NCBI GenBank assembly: GCA_030040595.1
Contig: JASHTL010000118.1
Location: 1-14,687 of the forward strand
Direction of reading: 5' to 3'
From: Microcaldota archaeon
GTDB lineage: Archaea > Micrarchaeota > Micrarchaeia > Micrarchaeales > CABMGC01
DNA length: 14,687 nucleotides
Position 1 is the stretch's first letter. Each line of letters opens with the position of its first letter. Positions 1-7,356 of this stretch are shown in pieces. The notes under the pieces were generated by a model. The model was given only the letters and a program-made list of their open reading frames with translations. It was not told the origin of the DNA and did no database searches. The translations under genes were made by a program, and so were the position numbers.

Positions 1-108
1 AGCGTTCACTTTGGAATACTGATAGTCTCGACATCCCAGGGCATCATGACCAACAGGGATGCGAAGGCAAAGCGCATCGGAGGCAGGCTCCTTGTATATG
101 TATATTGA
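1..108 (+). CDS. rps8: 30S ribosomal protein uS8, C-terminal end (partial)
   Basis: Frame 1 is open from the left edge to TGA at 106-108 and encodes the last 35 residues of uS8. The peptide contains GILIVSTSQGIMTNRDAKAK followed by RIGGRLLVYVY, which is the typical archaeal uS8 C-terminus; the STSQG(I/V)M segment is the rRNA-contacting signature of the family. uS8 binds the central domain of 16S rRNA in the small subunit. The rest of the gene lies outside the window. Its stop overlaps an ATG of the next gene (TGATG at 106-110), as expected for co-translated operon neighbours, and uS8 before uL6 is the standard spc-operon order. Confidence 0.93.
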   Translation, partial: SVHFGILIVSTSQGIMTNRDAKAKRIGGRLLVYVY

Positions 109-116
109 TGGTTATC

Positions 117-650
117 ATGGCTGCTGATACTGAAATAGAGATCCCAAGCGGAACAACGGTGAAAGCGGAAGCGGACAGGATTACCGTTCAGGGAAAGCGC
201 GGCTCCACGCAGAAGAGGCTGGACCAGCGCCTCCTCAAGATCAGCATCACCGGCAACAAGATAAGCATAGGCATAGCTGCCAACAGGAAACTCCAGCGCA
301 AGGCAGTTCTCGCATCCATGGCCCTCTCAACGGAACTGAGGGAGGCGCTCAAGAGCGTAAACGACGGCATAGAGCGCAAGATGACCATAATATTCGCGCA
401 TTTCCCGATGTCCACTGAGATAAAGGGCAAGGACTTCTACATAAAGAACATCTTCGGCGAGAAGATAGCAAGGAAGGCAAAGATAGTCGGGGATACGAAG
501 GTGGAGGTAAAGGGACAGGACGTGAAGGTGACTGGAGTTGACAAGTACGATGTCGGCCAGACCGTCACTAACATAATGCATGCATGCCATGCCAGAGGAC
601 AGGACACAAGGGTATTCCAGGACGGCATATACCCTGCAAGGGAGGAATGA
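117..650 (+). CDS. rpl6: 50S ribosomal protein uL6
   Basis: This encodes a 177-residue protein starting MAADTEIEIPSG, close to the usual length of archaeal uL6. uL6 is a two-domain large-subunit protein near the sarcin-ricin loop and the factor-binding site. The C-terminal half carries the family pattern VTGVDKYDVGQTVTNI and ends FQDGIYPAREE, like the QDGIY ending of archaeal homologues. Two in-frame ATGs compete: 108, which overlaps the uS8 stop, and 117. I chose 117 because the protein then begins at the conserved region and the same TTATCATG context precedes the eL32 start. The 108 start would add MVI. The gene sits directly between uS8 and eL32 in the archaeal operon. Confidence 0.94.
   Translation: MAADTEIEIPSGTTVKAEADRITVQGKRGSTQKRLDQRLLKISITGNKISIGIAANRKLQRKAVLASMALSTELREALKSVNDGIERKMTIIFAHFPMSTEIKGKDFYIKNIFGEKIARKAKIVGDTKVEVKGQDVKVTGVDKYDVGQTVTNIMHACHARGQDTRVFQDGIYPAREE
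641..645 (+). promoter_or_regulatory. Shine-Dalgarno deciding the eL32 start
   Basis: GGAGG lies in the last codons of uL6, about 10 nt before ATG 656. The spacing fits that start and excludes the overlapping ATG at 647. Confidence 0.7.
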
Positions 651-655
651 TTATC

Positions 656-1012
656 ATGTTGGCTAAGAGAAAGCACCCAAAGTTCTATGTGCCTAACTTC
701 GGCGCGCCAAACAGGAAAAGGGTCAAGGAGCGATGGCGCGCGCAGCGCGGAATAGACAACAAGAAGAGGGTAAAGAAGAAGGAGCTTGGCGCCTCTCCCA
801 GCATAGGCTACAAGAATCCGGACTCAGTGCGCTTCGCAAGGCCGGACGGCGCATTCGAGGTGCTTGTGCACAACCGGATGGAGCTGCAGGCGCTGATAGC
901 CTCGAAGGACGCAAGGGTCGCAAGGTTCTCGCACAGCCTCTCATCAAGAAAGAGGTCGGAGCTGCAGGCCATGGCCGACAAGAACAACGTGCGCGTTGTG
1001 AACAGGGTTTGA
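656..1012 (+). CDS. rpl32e: 50S ribosomal protein eL32
   Basis: This encodes a 118-residue basic protein of the archaeal/eukaryotic large-subunit family eL32, slightly short for archaeal members. Recognisable features are KRVKERWRAQRGIDNKKRVK near the N-terminus, SIGYKNPDSVRF in the middle, EVLVHNRMEL, and a C-terminal RKRSELQAMADKNNVRVVNRV. An alternative ATG at 647 overlaps the uL6 stop (ATGA). The GGAGG Shine-Dalgarno at 641-645 is about 10 nt from the ATG at 656 but only 1 nt from the one at 647, so 656 is preferred. Only 2 nt separate its stop from the eL19 start. eL32 has no bacterial counterpart, which supports the archaeal call. Confidence 0.94.
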   Translation: MLAKRKHPKFYVPNFGAPNRKRVKERWRAQRGIDNKKRVKKKELGASPSIGYKNPDSVRFARPDGAFEVLVHNRMELQALIASKDARVARFSHSLSSRKRSELQAMADKNNVRVVNRV

Positions 1013-1014
1013 AG

Positions 1015-1506
1015 ATGACGATAAAATTCGCAAAACGTGTCGCAAGCGACATGATGCACAGGGGCATCAACGCGATAAGGATAAACAGCGCCTCGATGGA
1101 GGACGCGGAGAAGGCGATAACGAGGGACGATGTCAGGAAACTGATAAAGTCAGGAGGCATAATCGCGATCAAGGCCAAGCACAACGTCAGCGCAAGGTCC
1201 AAGGTGCTCAGGGAGAAGAGATCCGAGGGCAGGAGGCGCGGAATGGGAAGGCGCAGAGGAACAAGGCAGGCAAGGCGGGGCATCTCGTGGGAGAAGAAAG
1301 TAAGGTCGCAGAGGGCATTCCTGAAGATGCTCAAGTCCATGGGAAAAATTGACACATCGACGTTCAACTCGCTCTACGGCCAGATCAAGGGAAACGTATA
1401 CGCGAACAAGGCAGCGCTGGTGATACACCTGAGGGACCAGGGCATACAGGTAAGCGACGATGAGGTAAAGAAGATCAACGAGGAGGTAGGAAAACAGTAC
1501 AAGTGA
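1015..1506 (+). CDS. rpl19e: 50S ribosomal protein eL19
   Basis: This encodes a 163-residue, strongly basic protein starting MTIKFAKRVASDMM. eL19 is a helical large-subunit protein found in Archaea and eukaryotes that reaches towards the small subunit. The segment from about residue 57 to 90 matches the family core: KHNVSARSKVLREKRSEGRR, then RGMGRRRGTRQARRG and WEKKVRSQR, followed by a C-terminal helix ending DDEVKKINEEVGKQYK. ATG 1015 is the first codon of the homologous region and lies 2 nt after the eL32 stop. No strong Shine-Dalgarno is seen, so translation is probably coupled to eL32. The frame stays open upstream through eL32, but that extension is only a shadow. Confidence 0.93.
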   Translation: MTIKFAKRVASDMMHRGINAIRINSASMEDAEKAITRDDVRKLIKSGGIIAIKAKHNVSARSKVLREKRSEGRRRGMGRRRGTRQARRGISWEKKVRSQRAFLKMLKSMGKIDTSTFNSLYGQIKGNVYANKAALVIHLRDQGIQVSDDEVKKINEEVGKQYK

Positions 1507-1510
1507 TGCT

Positions 1511-2092
1511 ATGAACAGGCCAGTGCAGCAGCTCCAGTTCAGAAGAAGGCGCGAAGCCAAGACGAACTACAAGAGAAGGTTCGCACTGGTAAAGGGAGGG
1601 CTGGACCGCATAGTGGTCAGGAAGACGAACAGACGGATCATAGGCCATGTTTCGAGGTACACCGAGAAAGGCGATTTGACGCTTGCAAGCGCAGACTCGA
1701 AGGAATTGCTCAAGCTTGGATGGCCGTCAAGGGCAAACAGGTCAACTGCATACCTTGTTGGCATGCTTCTCGCAAAGAAAGTCGGGGCAAGCAAGGAGCT
1801 TAAGGCTGGCGAGTTCATACTCGACATAGGCATAAGCTCTCCTGTGAGGGGCTCTATACCGTTCGTCTTCGCGAAAGGCTGCACCGATGCGGGCCTCAAG
1901 ATGAGAAGCGGCATTGATGTAAATGCCACAGTATATGATTATTCTAATACCAAGTATGCAAAGGAACTCAAGGCAAAGGAGCCGGAGAGGTATGCGAGGC
2001 AGTACGGCGCGTACATAAAGGAGGGCAAGGAACCAGAGGCCCTTGGAAGCCTTTTCAGCAAGGTAAAGGAGGAGATACTGAATGGAAAGTGA
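1511..2092 (+). CDS. rpl18: 50S ribosomal protein uL18
   Basis: This encodes a 193-residue protein, the expected length for archaeal uL18 (longer than bacterial L18). uL18 binds 5S rRNA in the central protuberance. Family features include the N-terminal FRRRREAKTNYKRR, then LVKGGLDRIVVRKTNRRI, the QxxGxxxGxxxA-like region around AYLVGMLLAKK, and DIGISSPVRGSIPFVFAKG followed by GCTDAGLKM. The gene starts 5 nt after the eL19 stop. GTGAT just upstream of ATG 1511 resembles the distal part of an archaeal Shine-Dalgarno, though the spacing is short. Its last 11 bases overlap the uS5 start, which suggests coupled translation. Confidence 0.94.
   Translation: MNRPVQQLQFRRRREAKTNYKRRFALVKGGLDRIVVRKTNRRIIGHVSRYTEKGDLTLASADSKELLKLGWPSRANRSTAYLVGMLLAKKVGASKELKAGEFILDIGISSPVRGSIPFVFAKGCTDAGLKMRSGIDVNATVYDYSNTKYAKELKAKEPERYARQYGAYIKEGKEPEALGSLFSKVKEEILNGK
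2068..2074 (+). promoter_or_regulatory. Shine-Dalgarno for uS5 inside the end of uL18
   Basis: A GGAGGAG-type purine tract within the last uL18 codons lies about 8-9 nt before ATG 2082. This supports the overlapping uS5 start. Confidence 0.7.
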
Positions 2093-2738
2093 TAGGAGAA
2101 ACTTCGATCAAGAGGAGAACACGCTCGGCACATGGGAGCCGAAGACGAGGATAGGGCAGCAGGTCAAGTCAGGGCAGATAACCTCCCTCGAGCAGATATT
2201 CGCCACAGGCAAGCCGATAAAAGAAACGGAGGTGGTGGACACTCTTCTTCCGGGCATGGAGGACAAGGTGCTTGAGATAGCCTCTGTCCAGAGGATGACA
2301 AAGAACAACAGGAAGCAGAAGTTCAGGGCCACTGTAGTGGTAGGGGACAGGAACGGGCATGTCGGCATAGGGGTTGGCAAGGACGTCGAGGCGAAGCCTG
2401 CAATAGACACGGGTATAAGGGATGCCAAAAAGCACATAATCTCGGTGAACCTGGGCTGCGGATCACAGGAATGCGAGTGCAACACGCCTCACAGCCTGCC
2501 GCTAAGGCTGAGCGCCAAGTGCGGGAGCGCGGAAGTGATACTGAAACCGGCTCCGAAGGGGGTCGGCATAGTCGCAAGCGATACAGTCAGGTCTGTTCTT
2601 GAGCTTGCTGGAGTCAAGGACGTCTGGACATTCTCGCGCGGACGCACGAGAGACGTCTACAACATGGCCCTCGCGACATATCTTGCGCTCAGCAAGCTCT
2701 ACGAGCTGAAGAATATAGAAGCGCTGCAGAAAAGGTAG
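2082..2738 (+). CDS. rps5: 30S ribosomal protein uS5
   Basis: This encodes a 218-residue archaeal-type uS5, the small-subunit protein at the mRNA entrance that contributes to decoding fidelity. The N-terminal double-stranded RNA-binding-like S5 domain shows FRATVVVGDRNGHVGIGVGK at about residues 82-101. The second domain has the archaeal/eukaryotic signature LGCGSQECECNTPHSLPLR, then KCGSAEVILKPAPKGVG, LELAGVKDVWTFSRGRTRD and VYNMALATY. The start overlaps uL18 by 11 nt and has a good Shine-Dalgarno. It is the last ribosomal gene here. In the usual archaeal order uL30, uL15 and secY would follow, but the next gene starts 41 nt later under its own promoter-like element and is unrelated. Confidence 0.95.
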   Translation: MESDRRNFDQEENTLGTWEPKTRIGQQVKSGQITSLEQIFATGKPIKETEVVDTLLPGMEDKVLEIASVQRMTKNNRKQKFRATVVVGDRNGHVGIGVGKDVEAKPAIDTGIRDAKKHIISVNLGCGSQECECNTPHSLPLRLSAKCGSAEVILKPAPKGVGIVASDTVRSVLELAGVKDVWTFSRGRTRDVYNMALATYLALSKLYELKNIEALQKR

Positions 2739-2749
2739 ACGTCATACGG

Positions 2750-2759
2750 ATATTTAAAC
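2750..2759 (+). promoter_or_regulatory. Predicted archaeal TATA box of the first surface-protein gene
   Basis: ATATTTAAAC is centred about 25 nt upstream of ATG 2780. Archaeal transcription normally starts about 22-27 nt downstream of the TATA centre, so the mRNA would begin at or next to the ATG and be leaderless. No Shine-Dalgarno is present before the ATG. Confidence 0.65.
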
Positions 2760-2779
2760 TCTTCTGAAGTAGCTTAAGC

Positions 2780-5700
2780 ATGCAGCGTCGTCGTTCAGGA
2801 CTTCAGAGTGCGGTAGAATACCTGACAACCTACGGCTGGGCAATACTCCTGGTGGCAATAGTCATCGTCGCGCTCTACAGCTTCGGATTCTTCAACACCA
2901 ACAATGACCAGTGCACGCTCGGATCCGGGCTCTCATGCCAGAACGAGGTTATGTCGCCTAATGGCATACTCTCTGTTACCGTATTCCAAACCACAGGCGA
3001 CCCGATAAACGTCACAGGCATTGCGTGCGCAGAGGGCAACAGCAGCGTGAAGTTCCAGTCCGTACGATGGACGCAGAATTCAAGCACAAGCCATACGTAC
3101 TCGGTGCAGTGCTACACCTCATCCGGAAGTCCATATTCTTCGTCTACAGGTTCGACCTTTAAGGGAAGCGTGGATGTTGAGTATCAGGATACGTACACCG
3201 GATACACCCACACCATCTATGGCATAATTGAGGCAACAGCCACGCCAAGCGCGCCAGGGCTCACGACAATATCATCCACCTCGACGTCAACTTCAACCAC
3301 CACTATTCCGCTTGTCTGCTATGGGCTGACACTCTCCCCATCAAGCTCACTCTCCGCAAACATTCCCGAGACACCTGGATGCTCGTCAGGAAACTACATC
3401 TCAGGCCAGCAGATCATGCTAACCGCCACGCCAGCCACAGGGTATACTTTCAACTCATGGAGCGGCTCGTTCACATGCACGAACGGCCAGAACACGTGCA
3501 ACGTGATCATGCCAGCCAACTCTGCATCAGAGACTGCAAGCTTTGTGCAGGCATGCTATACTCTGACACTATCTGCCTCTGGCCTCGGATCACTATCTGC
3601 TAACACCGCAAATTCGCCAGGTTGCTCATCGGGCAATTACATCTACGACCAACAGCTAACCCTCACCGCAACCGCAAACTCAGGATCCGGGCTCTCGTCA
3701 TGGTCCGGCGCATTCACATGCTCGAACAGCCAGACCACATGCTCTGTGACAATGCCAGCATCCTCGGCATCCGAGACAGCCGCCTTCTCAACATGCTACT
3801 CCCTGACCCTCTCGGCATCTGGTTCAGGCACTCTGGCAGCAAACGTCGCCGAGTCTACAGGATGCTCATACGAATCGTATATCTCTGGTCAGCAACTTAC
3901 TCTGACGGCTACGGCAGGATCTGGCTACACATTCAACTCCTGGTCCGGCTCGTTCACCTGCTCCAACAGCATAAGCACCTGCTCAGTAACTATGCCTACG
4001 TCCTCGGCATCCGAGACAGCCGCCTTCTCCCAATTCAGTCCAATGAACATCCTATATGGTACAACCTACGATTACGGCTCCTCAGGCTACGGCATACTCT
4101 TTTCCTACGACTTCGCCTCAAATACATACACAGTCCTCCACTCCTTCGCCGGCGGTTCCTCCGATGGCGCAAACCCCGAAATGGGCAACCTTACCATCAT
4201 TGGCAACACTCTCTATGGCATGACTTCAGCAGGCGGTTCCTCCGGCGACGGCGTAATCTTCTCTTTCAATACTGCCACCAACACCCTTGCAGTCCTCCAC
4301 TCATTCGCCGGCGGCTCCTCCGACGGAGAATATCCAGATGGTGCCCTAACCCTTGTCGGCAACACCCTCTACGGTACTGCCGAGGAAGGTGGCTCCTCAG
4401 ACAATGGCGTGCTCTTCTCTTTCAATACTGCCACCAACATTCTTAGAGTCATCCACTCATTCGCCGGCGGTTCCTCCGACGGAGAATATCCAGATGGTCA
4501 CCTAACTCTCGTCGGCAACACCCTCTACGGCACTGCCGTGGAAGGCGGCTCCTCCAGCGATGGCATAATCTTCTCATATAACCTTGCCTCCAATACTTAC
4601 ACAATCCTCCACAACTTTGCTGGATACCCATCCGACGGCGCGAATCCTGACTCTCTCACACTTGTCGGCAACACCCTCTACGGCATGACTCAAGATGGCG
4701 GTTCCTCAGGCGAGAACAGCGGCACAATTTTCTCTCTCAACACTACCTCCAACACATACGCCCTTGTCCTGTCATTATCAGACACTCTCACCGGCCAAAC
4801 CCCTCTGGGTTCTCTTATACTTTCAGGCAATATTTTCTACGGCGCCACCCAATTCGGCGGCTCAGATGGCGGGGGCACACTCTTTACCTTCAATCCAGTT
4901 TCAAATACTCTTACAGTACTCTACTCGTTCTCTGACGGTAGTCAATACGTGCCACAGGACCCCTACGCTTCCCCAGTCATTATTGGCACCACCCTCTACG
5001 GCATGACCTCTTCAGGCGGTTCCTCCGATCACGGCATAGTCTACTCTTTCAGTCTTGCCACCAACACCCTTGCAGTCCTCCACTCCTTCGCCGGAGGCTC
5101 CTCCGATGGCGGAGATCCTTGGGATCCCCTCACTGTCCCAACCAGCACCGTCTCCTGCTACGCTCTGGTGCTCTCCGCTTCGCCTTCAGGATTTGGCACG
5201 CTATCAGCAAACGTCACAAATTCTCAAGAATGCCCATCTGACTCATACACCTATACCCCGGACCAACAGCTTACCCTTACGGCAACCGCCAATTCAGGTT
5301 ACACATTCAATTCTTGGTCAGGTTCGTTCACATGTTCTAACAGCCAGAATACATGCAACGTAATCATGCCCGTATCCTTGGCATCCGAGACAGCATCATT
5401 CTCAACAACCGTAACACTCGCATTCTCAAATGGCAATTCAATATTCCAAGGCACTACTGATAACGTAATCGGCACTACGCCTGCAACCGGAGACACGATC
5501 GAGATATTATCATGCAACGGCCTTTCATGCACTCCAAGCAACGTATTAGCTACAGGAACAAACACTGTGTCATACAATATCAATGGCCTTGCAGGTGGAG
5601 ACTATGTCTTCGAGGCCTACGACGCCAATGCTGGAGTCTATTCGGTATCAAATGCTGTAGTGGTATATCCTCCATCGCTTGTCTTCTCAAGCAACATATT

Positions 5701-6772
5701 AGTCGGCACGACTGAGGGTACTCCCACGTATGGCGACACTCCGAGCACAATCTTCTCGTTCAACACAGTTTCTAATACCGTCAGCACCCTCTATACGTTC
5801 ACAAACGACAACAGCGGAGAACCTCCAAACCCCTACGGCCCCCTCATCCTCTCTGGCACCACCTTTTACGGAATCACAGAAATAGGCGGTTCCTCCGACG
5901 ACGGTACCCTCTTTTCATTCAACACAATCTATAGCACCGTTACCACACTCCACTCCTTCGGCGGCTCCTCCGACGGCGAGAATCCAGAGGGTCCCCCAAC
6001 TCTTGTCGGCACCACCCTCTACGGCATGACCTCTTCAGGCGGCTCCTCCGGCGACGGTATAATATATTCATACAATATCATATCTGGTACCTATACTGTC
6101 CTCCACTCCTTCGCCGGCGGTTCCTCCGATGGCGCGGAATCATACCCAGTATACAGTAGTCTAGTCGCCTCCGGTACCACTCTCTATGGCATGACCAACG
6201 GCGGCGGCTCCTCCGGCGACGGCGTAATCTTTGCCTTCAATACCATCTCCAACACAATCACAATCCTCCACTCATTCGCCGGCGGCTCCTCCGACGGATC
6301 TGGCGCCGTAGCCGGTCCCACTCTTGTCGGCACCACCCTCTACGGCATGACCTCTTCAGGTGGCTCCTCCAGCGACGGCACCATCTTCGCCTTAAATACC
6401 CTTTCTGATACCATAACAATCTACTCCTTAAATTCCTTAACCGGATTTAACGCTCAGGATACTCTCACTTTATCTGGCAACACCCTCTACGGCATGACTG
6501 GTCAAGGTGGCGACTACGACGATGGCACGCTCCTTTCCTTCAATATTCTCTCAGATACCATCACGGTTCTCGCCCAACTCTCCGGCGCCCCATTTGGCCC
6601 CACTACCCTTGTCGGCAACACCCTCTACGGTGTAGCTACTCTAGGCGGTTCCTCCAGTGTGGGTTCTATCTTCTCATTCAACATTCCCTCCAATACCTAC
6701 ACGTCTAGGGTTTACTCATTCCCAGGTACTCCCTATAACGGTTATTACCCCTCTGGCATCACTCCTACATAA
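2780..6772 (+). CDS. Giant surface protein: class III signal anchor, InlB-like repeats, two GloVer-type seven-repeat propellers
   Basis: This encodes 1330 residues. Residues 1-8 are basic, then QSAVEYLTTYGWAILL leads into a hydrophobic helix (about 17-38). That is an archaeal class III (type IV pilin-like) signal peptide; processing would occur near residues 8-9. Residues 43-160 form a small N-terminal domain and 161-177 a Ser/Thr linker. Three InlB-B-like repeats span 180-417, each with LTATxxxGYTFNSWSGSFTC and a C-x6-C pair. Residues 421-789 hold seven repeats of the form GNTLYGMTxxGGSSxDGxIF then TVLHSFAGGSSDG, like the bacterial Gloeo/Verruco (GloVer) repeats. A fourth InlB-like repeat (793-875) and an Ig-like domain (876-967) follow, then seven more GloVer repeats (968-1330). 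Function is unknown; an extracellular binding or adhesion role is inference. No enzyme motif was seen. ATG 2780 is chosen by the signal peptide and the TATA spacing. Confidence 0.88.
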   Translation: MQRRRSGLQSAVEYLTTYGWAILLVAIVIVALYSFGFFNTNNDQCTLGSGLSCQNEVMSPNGILSVTVFQTTGDPINVTGIACAEGNSSVKFQSVRWTQNSSTSHTYSVQCYTSSGSPYSSSTGSTFKGSVDVEYQDTYTGYTHTIYGIIEATATPSAPGLTTISSTSTSTSTTTIPLVCYGLTLSPSSSLSANIPETPGCSSGNYISGQQIMLTATPATGYTFNSWSGSFTCTNGQNTCNVIMPANSASETASFVQACYTLTLSASGLGSLSANTANSPGCSSGNYIYDQQLTLTATANSGSGLSSWSGAFTCSNSQTTCSVTMPASSASETAAFSTCYSLTLSASGSGTLAANVAESTGCSYESYISGQQLTLTATAGSGYTFNSWSGSFTCSNSISTCSVTMPTSSASETAAFSQFSPMNILYGTTYDYGSSGYGILFSYDFASNTYTVLHSFAGGSSDGANPEMGNLTIIGNTLYGMTSAGGSSGDGVIFSFNTATNTLAVLHSFAGGSSDGEYPDGALTLVGNTLYGTAEEGGSSDNGVLFSFNTATNILRVIHSFAGGSSDGEYPDGHLTLVGNTLYGTAVEGGSSSDGIIFSYNLASNTYTILHNFAGYPSDGANPDSLTLVGNTLYGMTQDGGSSGENSGTIFSLNTTSNTYALVLSLSDTLTGQTPLGSLILSGNIFYGATQFGGSDGGGTLFTFNPVSNTLTVLYSFSDGSQYVPQDPYASPVIIGTTLYGMTSSGGSSDHGIVYSFSLATNTLAVLHSFAGGSSDGGDPWDPLTVPTSTVSCYALVLSASPSGFGTLSANVTNSQECPSDSYTYTPDQQLTLTATANSGYTFNSWSGSFTCSNSQNTCNVIMPVSLASETASFSTTVTLAFSNGNSIFQGTTDNVIGTTPATGDTIEILSCNGLSCTPSNVLATGTNTVSYNINGLAGGDYVFEAYDANAGVYSVSNAVVVYPPSLVFSSNILVGTTEGTPTYGDTPSTIFSFNTVSNTVSTLYTFTNDNSGEPPNPYGPLILSGTTFYGITEIGGSSDDGTLFSFNTIYSTVTTLHSFGGSSDGENPEGPPTLVGTTLYGMTSSGGSSGDGIIYSYNIISGTYTVLHSFAGGSSDGAESYPVYSSLVASGTTLYGMTNGGGSSGDGVIFAFNTISNTITILHSFAGGSSDGSGAVAGPTLVGTTLYGMTSSGGSSSDGTIFALNTLSDTITIYSLNSLTGFNAQDTLTLSGNTLYGMTGQGGDYDDGTLLSFNILSDTITVLAQLSGAPFGPTTLVGNTLYGVATLGGSSSVGSIFSFNIPSNTYTSRVYSFPGTPYNGYYPSGITPT
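3317..4030 (+). repeat. Three tandem InlB-B-like repeats (79-80 codons each)
   Basis: The units start at Cys codons at 3317, 3554 and 3794. Each unit runs CYxLTLS, then a Gly-Cys, xSGQQLTLTATA, a GY(T)FNSWSGSFTC-type core, C-x6-C, an (I/V)TMP- or VIMP-type segment and SASETAxF. This matches the divergent InlB B-repeat pattern (YTFxxWSG followed by a VTM-type strand). The four conserved Cys per unit suggest disulfides, as expected for a protein outside the cell. Confidence 0.8.
4040..5145 (+). repeat. GloVer-type repeat block 1, seven blades
   Basis: I count seven LYG/FYG repeats of about 52 residues: ILYGTT, NTLYGMTSAGG, NTLYGTAEEGG, NTLYGTAVEGG, NTLYGMTQDGG, NIFYGATQFGG and TTLYGMTSSGG. The block begins at the LYG strand and ends with HSFAGGSSDG plus DPLTV, the strand that would precede the first LYG. 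That is the pattern of a circularly closed propeller. DNA units reuse stretches such as ttcgccggcgg(t/c)tcctccga. Confidence 0.8.
5156..5403 (+). repeat. Fourth InlB-B-like repeat
   Basis: This starts CYALVLSAS and includes QQLTLTATANSGYTFNSWSG, then the CSNSQNTC pair and SLASETASF. It sits between the first propeller and the Ig-like domain as a spacer. Its closest relative in the window is the first InlB-like repeat of the second giant protein: both have an insert ECPSDSYTYTP. Confidence 0.8.
5680..6769 (+). repeat. GloVer-type repeat block 2, seven blades
   Basis: There are again seven repeats: ILVGTT, TTFYGITEIGG, TTLYGMTSSGG, TTLYGMTNGGG, TTLYGMTSSGG, NTLYGMTGQGG and NTLYGVATLGG. The block ends YYPSGITPT directly before TAA, equivalent to the closing strand of block 1. 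The TAA therefore falls at a natural domain end. Confidence 0.8.
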
Positions 6773-6780
6773 GATGTTCT

Positions 6781-6989
6781 CTCTCTGCAAACATACCTGA
6801 GACACAAGGATGCCCTTCAGGAAACTACGTTTCAGGCCAGCATATCATGCTCATAGCAACACCAGCCACAGGCTACACTTTCAACTCTTGGTCGGGTTCA
6901 TTCTCCTGCACGAACGGCCAGACCACGTGCAACGTGATCATGCCAGCCAACTCTGCATCAGAGACTGCAAGCTTTGTGCAGGCATGCTA
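6781..6989 (+). repeat. Direct repeat of 3350-3558
   Basis: The two copies align without indels over 209 bp at an offset of 3431. An exact 66-bp match covers 3493-3558 and 6924-6989. This marks a recent duplication or gene conversion from the first InlB-like repeat. Confidence 0.85.
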
Positions 6990-7100
6990 CCCGCTTACAT
7001 TATACGCGTCTGGTCCGGGGTCGGTATCGCCATACCCGGCTAACTCGCAGGGCTGCTCGCCCTTTCCGGCAACTACCCCTACGGCATAAAGCTATACGGC

Positions 7101-7220
7101 GGCTCCTCCAGCGACGGCACCATATTCGCCTTAAATGCCATTTCTGATACCATAACAATCTACTCCTTAAATTCCCTAACCGGATTTAACGCTCAGGATA
7201 CTCTCACTTTATCTGGCAAC
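7101..7220 (+). repeat. Direct repeat of 6362-6481
   Basis: A 120-bp segment matches blades 5-6 of GloVer block 2 with four substitutions and no indels, at an offset of 739. The reading frame differs from that of the intact gene. Confidence 0.88.
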
Positions 7221-7356
7221 TCGCTCTACGGCCTGACTAGCTCTGGCTCAGGCGACTACAACGTCATCAGCTCGCTATACTCATACAACCCCACATCCAA
7301 CACATTCGCAACAGTATACCTACTCAGCGGCAACTCCAACTCAGGCAAAGGCTAAC

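Larger units (their letters stand above)
6775..7355 (+). pseudogene. Decayed copy of surface-protein modules (InlB-like repeat plus two GloVer blades)
   Basis: There is no intact gene here. In frame 1 (6775-7089) an InlB-like repeat without a start codon reads SLSANIPETQGCPSGNYVSG, then GYTFNSWSGSFSCTNGQTTC, and ends in TAA. In frame 3 a GloVer piece begins near 7060 (LSGNYPYGIKLYGGSSSDG), continues through TIFALNAISDTITIYS and SGNSLYGLTSSGSG, and ends at TAA 7353-7355. The intact gene upstream is in frame 2, so each junction shifts frame. At DNA level 6781-6989 aligns without gaps to 3350-3558, and 7101-7220 to 6362-6481 with 4 mismatches in 120. A third propeller that collapsed by recombination is the simplest reading. 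Sequencing or assembly indels joining it to the upstream gene are the main alternative. Confidence 0.75.

Noticed and set aside
733..1014. N-terminal extension of eL19 through eL32
   Set aside because: The frame is open upstream, but homology to eL19 begins at the Met encoded at 1015 and the upstream part is a shifted reading of eL32.
723..1367. 214-codon minus-strand ORF opposite eL32/eL19
   Set aside because: It lies antisense to two clearly recognised ribosomal genes. Long antisense frames are expected opposite Lys/Arg/Gly-rich genes of this base composition.
3622..4446. 274-codon + strand ORF overlapping the first giant gene
   Set aside because: It is an alternative frame over repetitive coding DNA and gives an Arg/His/Leu-rich peptide without family features. 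The frame-2 protein explains the region with signal peptide and ordered domains.
4040..6769. Short regular DNA repeats (about 23 bp, ttcgccggcggttcctccga type) considered as CRISPR or satellite
   Set aside because: The repeats are in frame, diverged at silent positions, spaced by about 156 bp and encode HSFAGGSSDG. They are protein repeats, not a CRISPR array.
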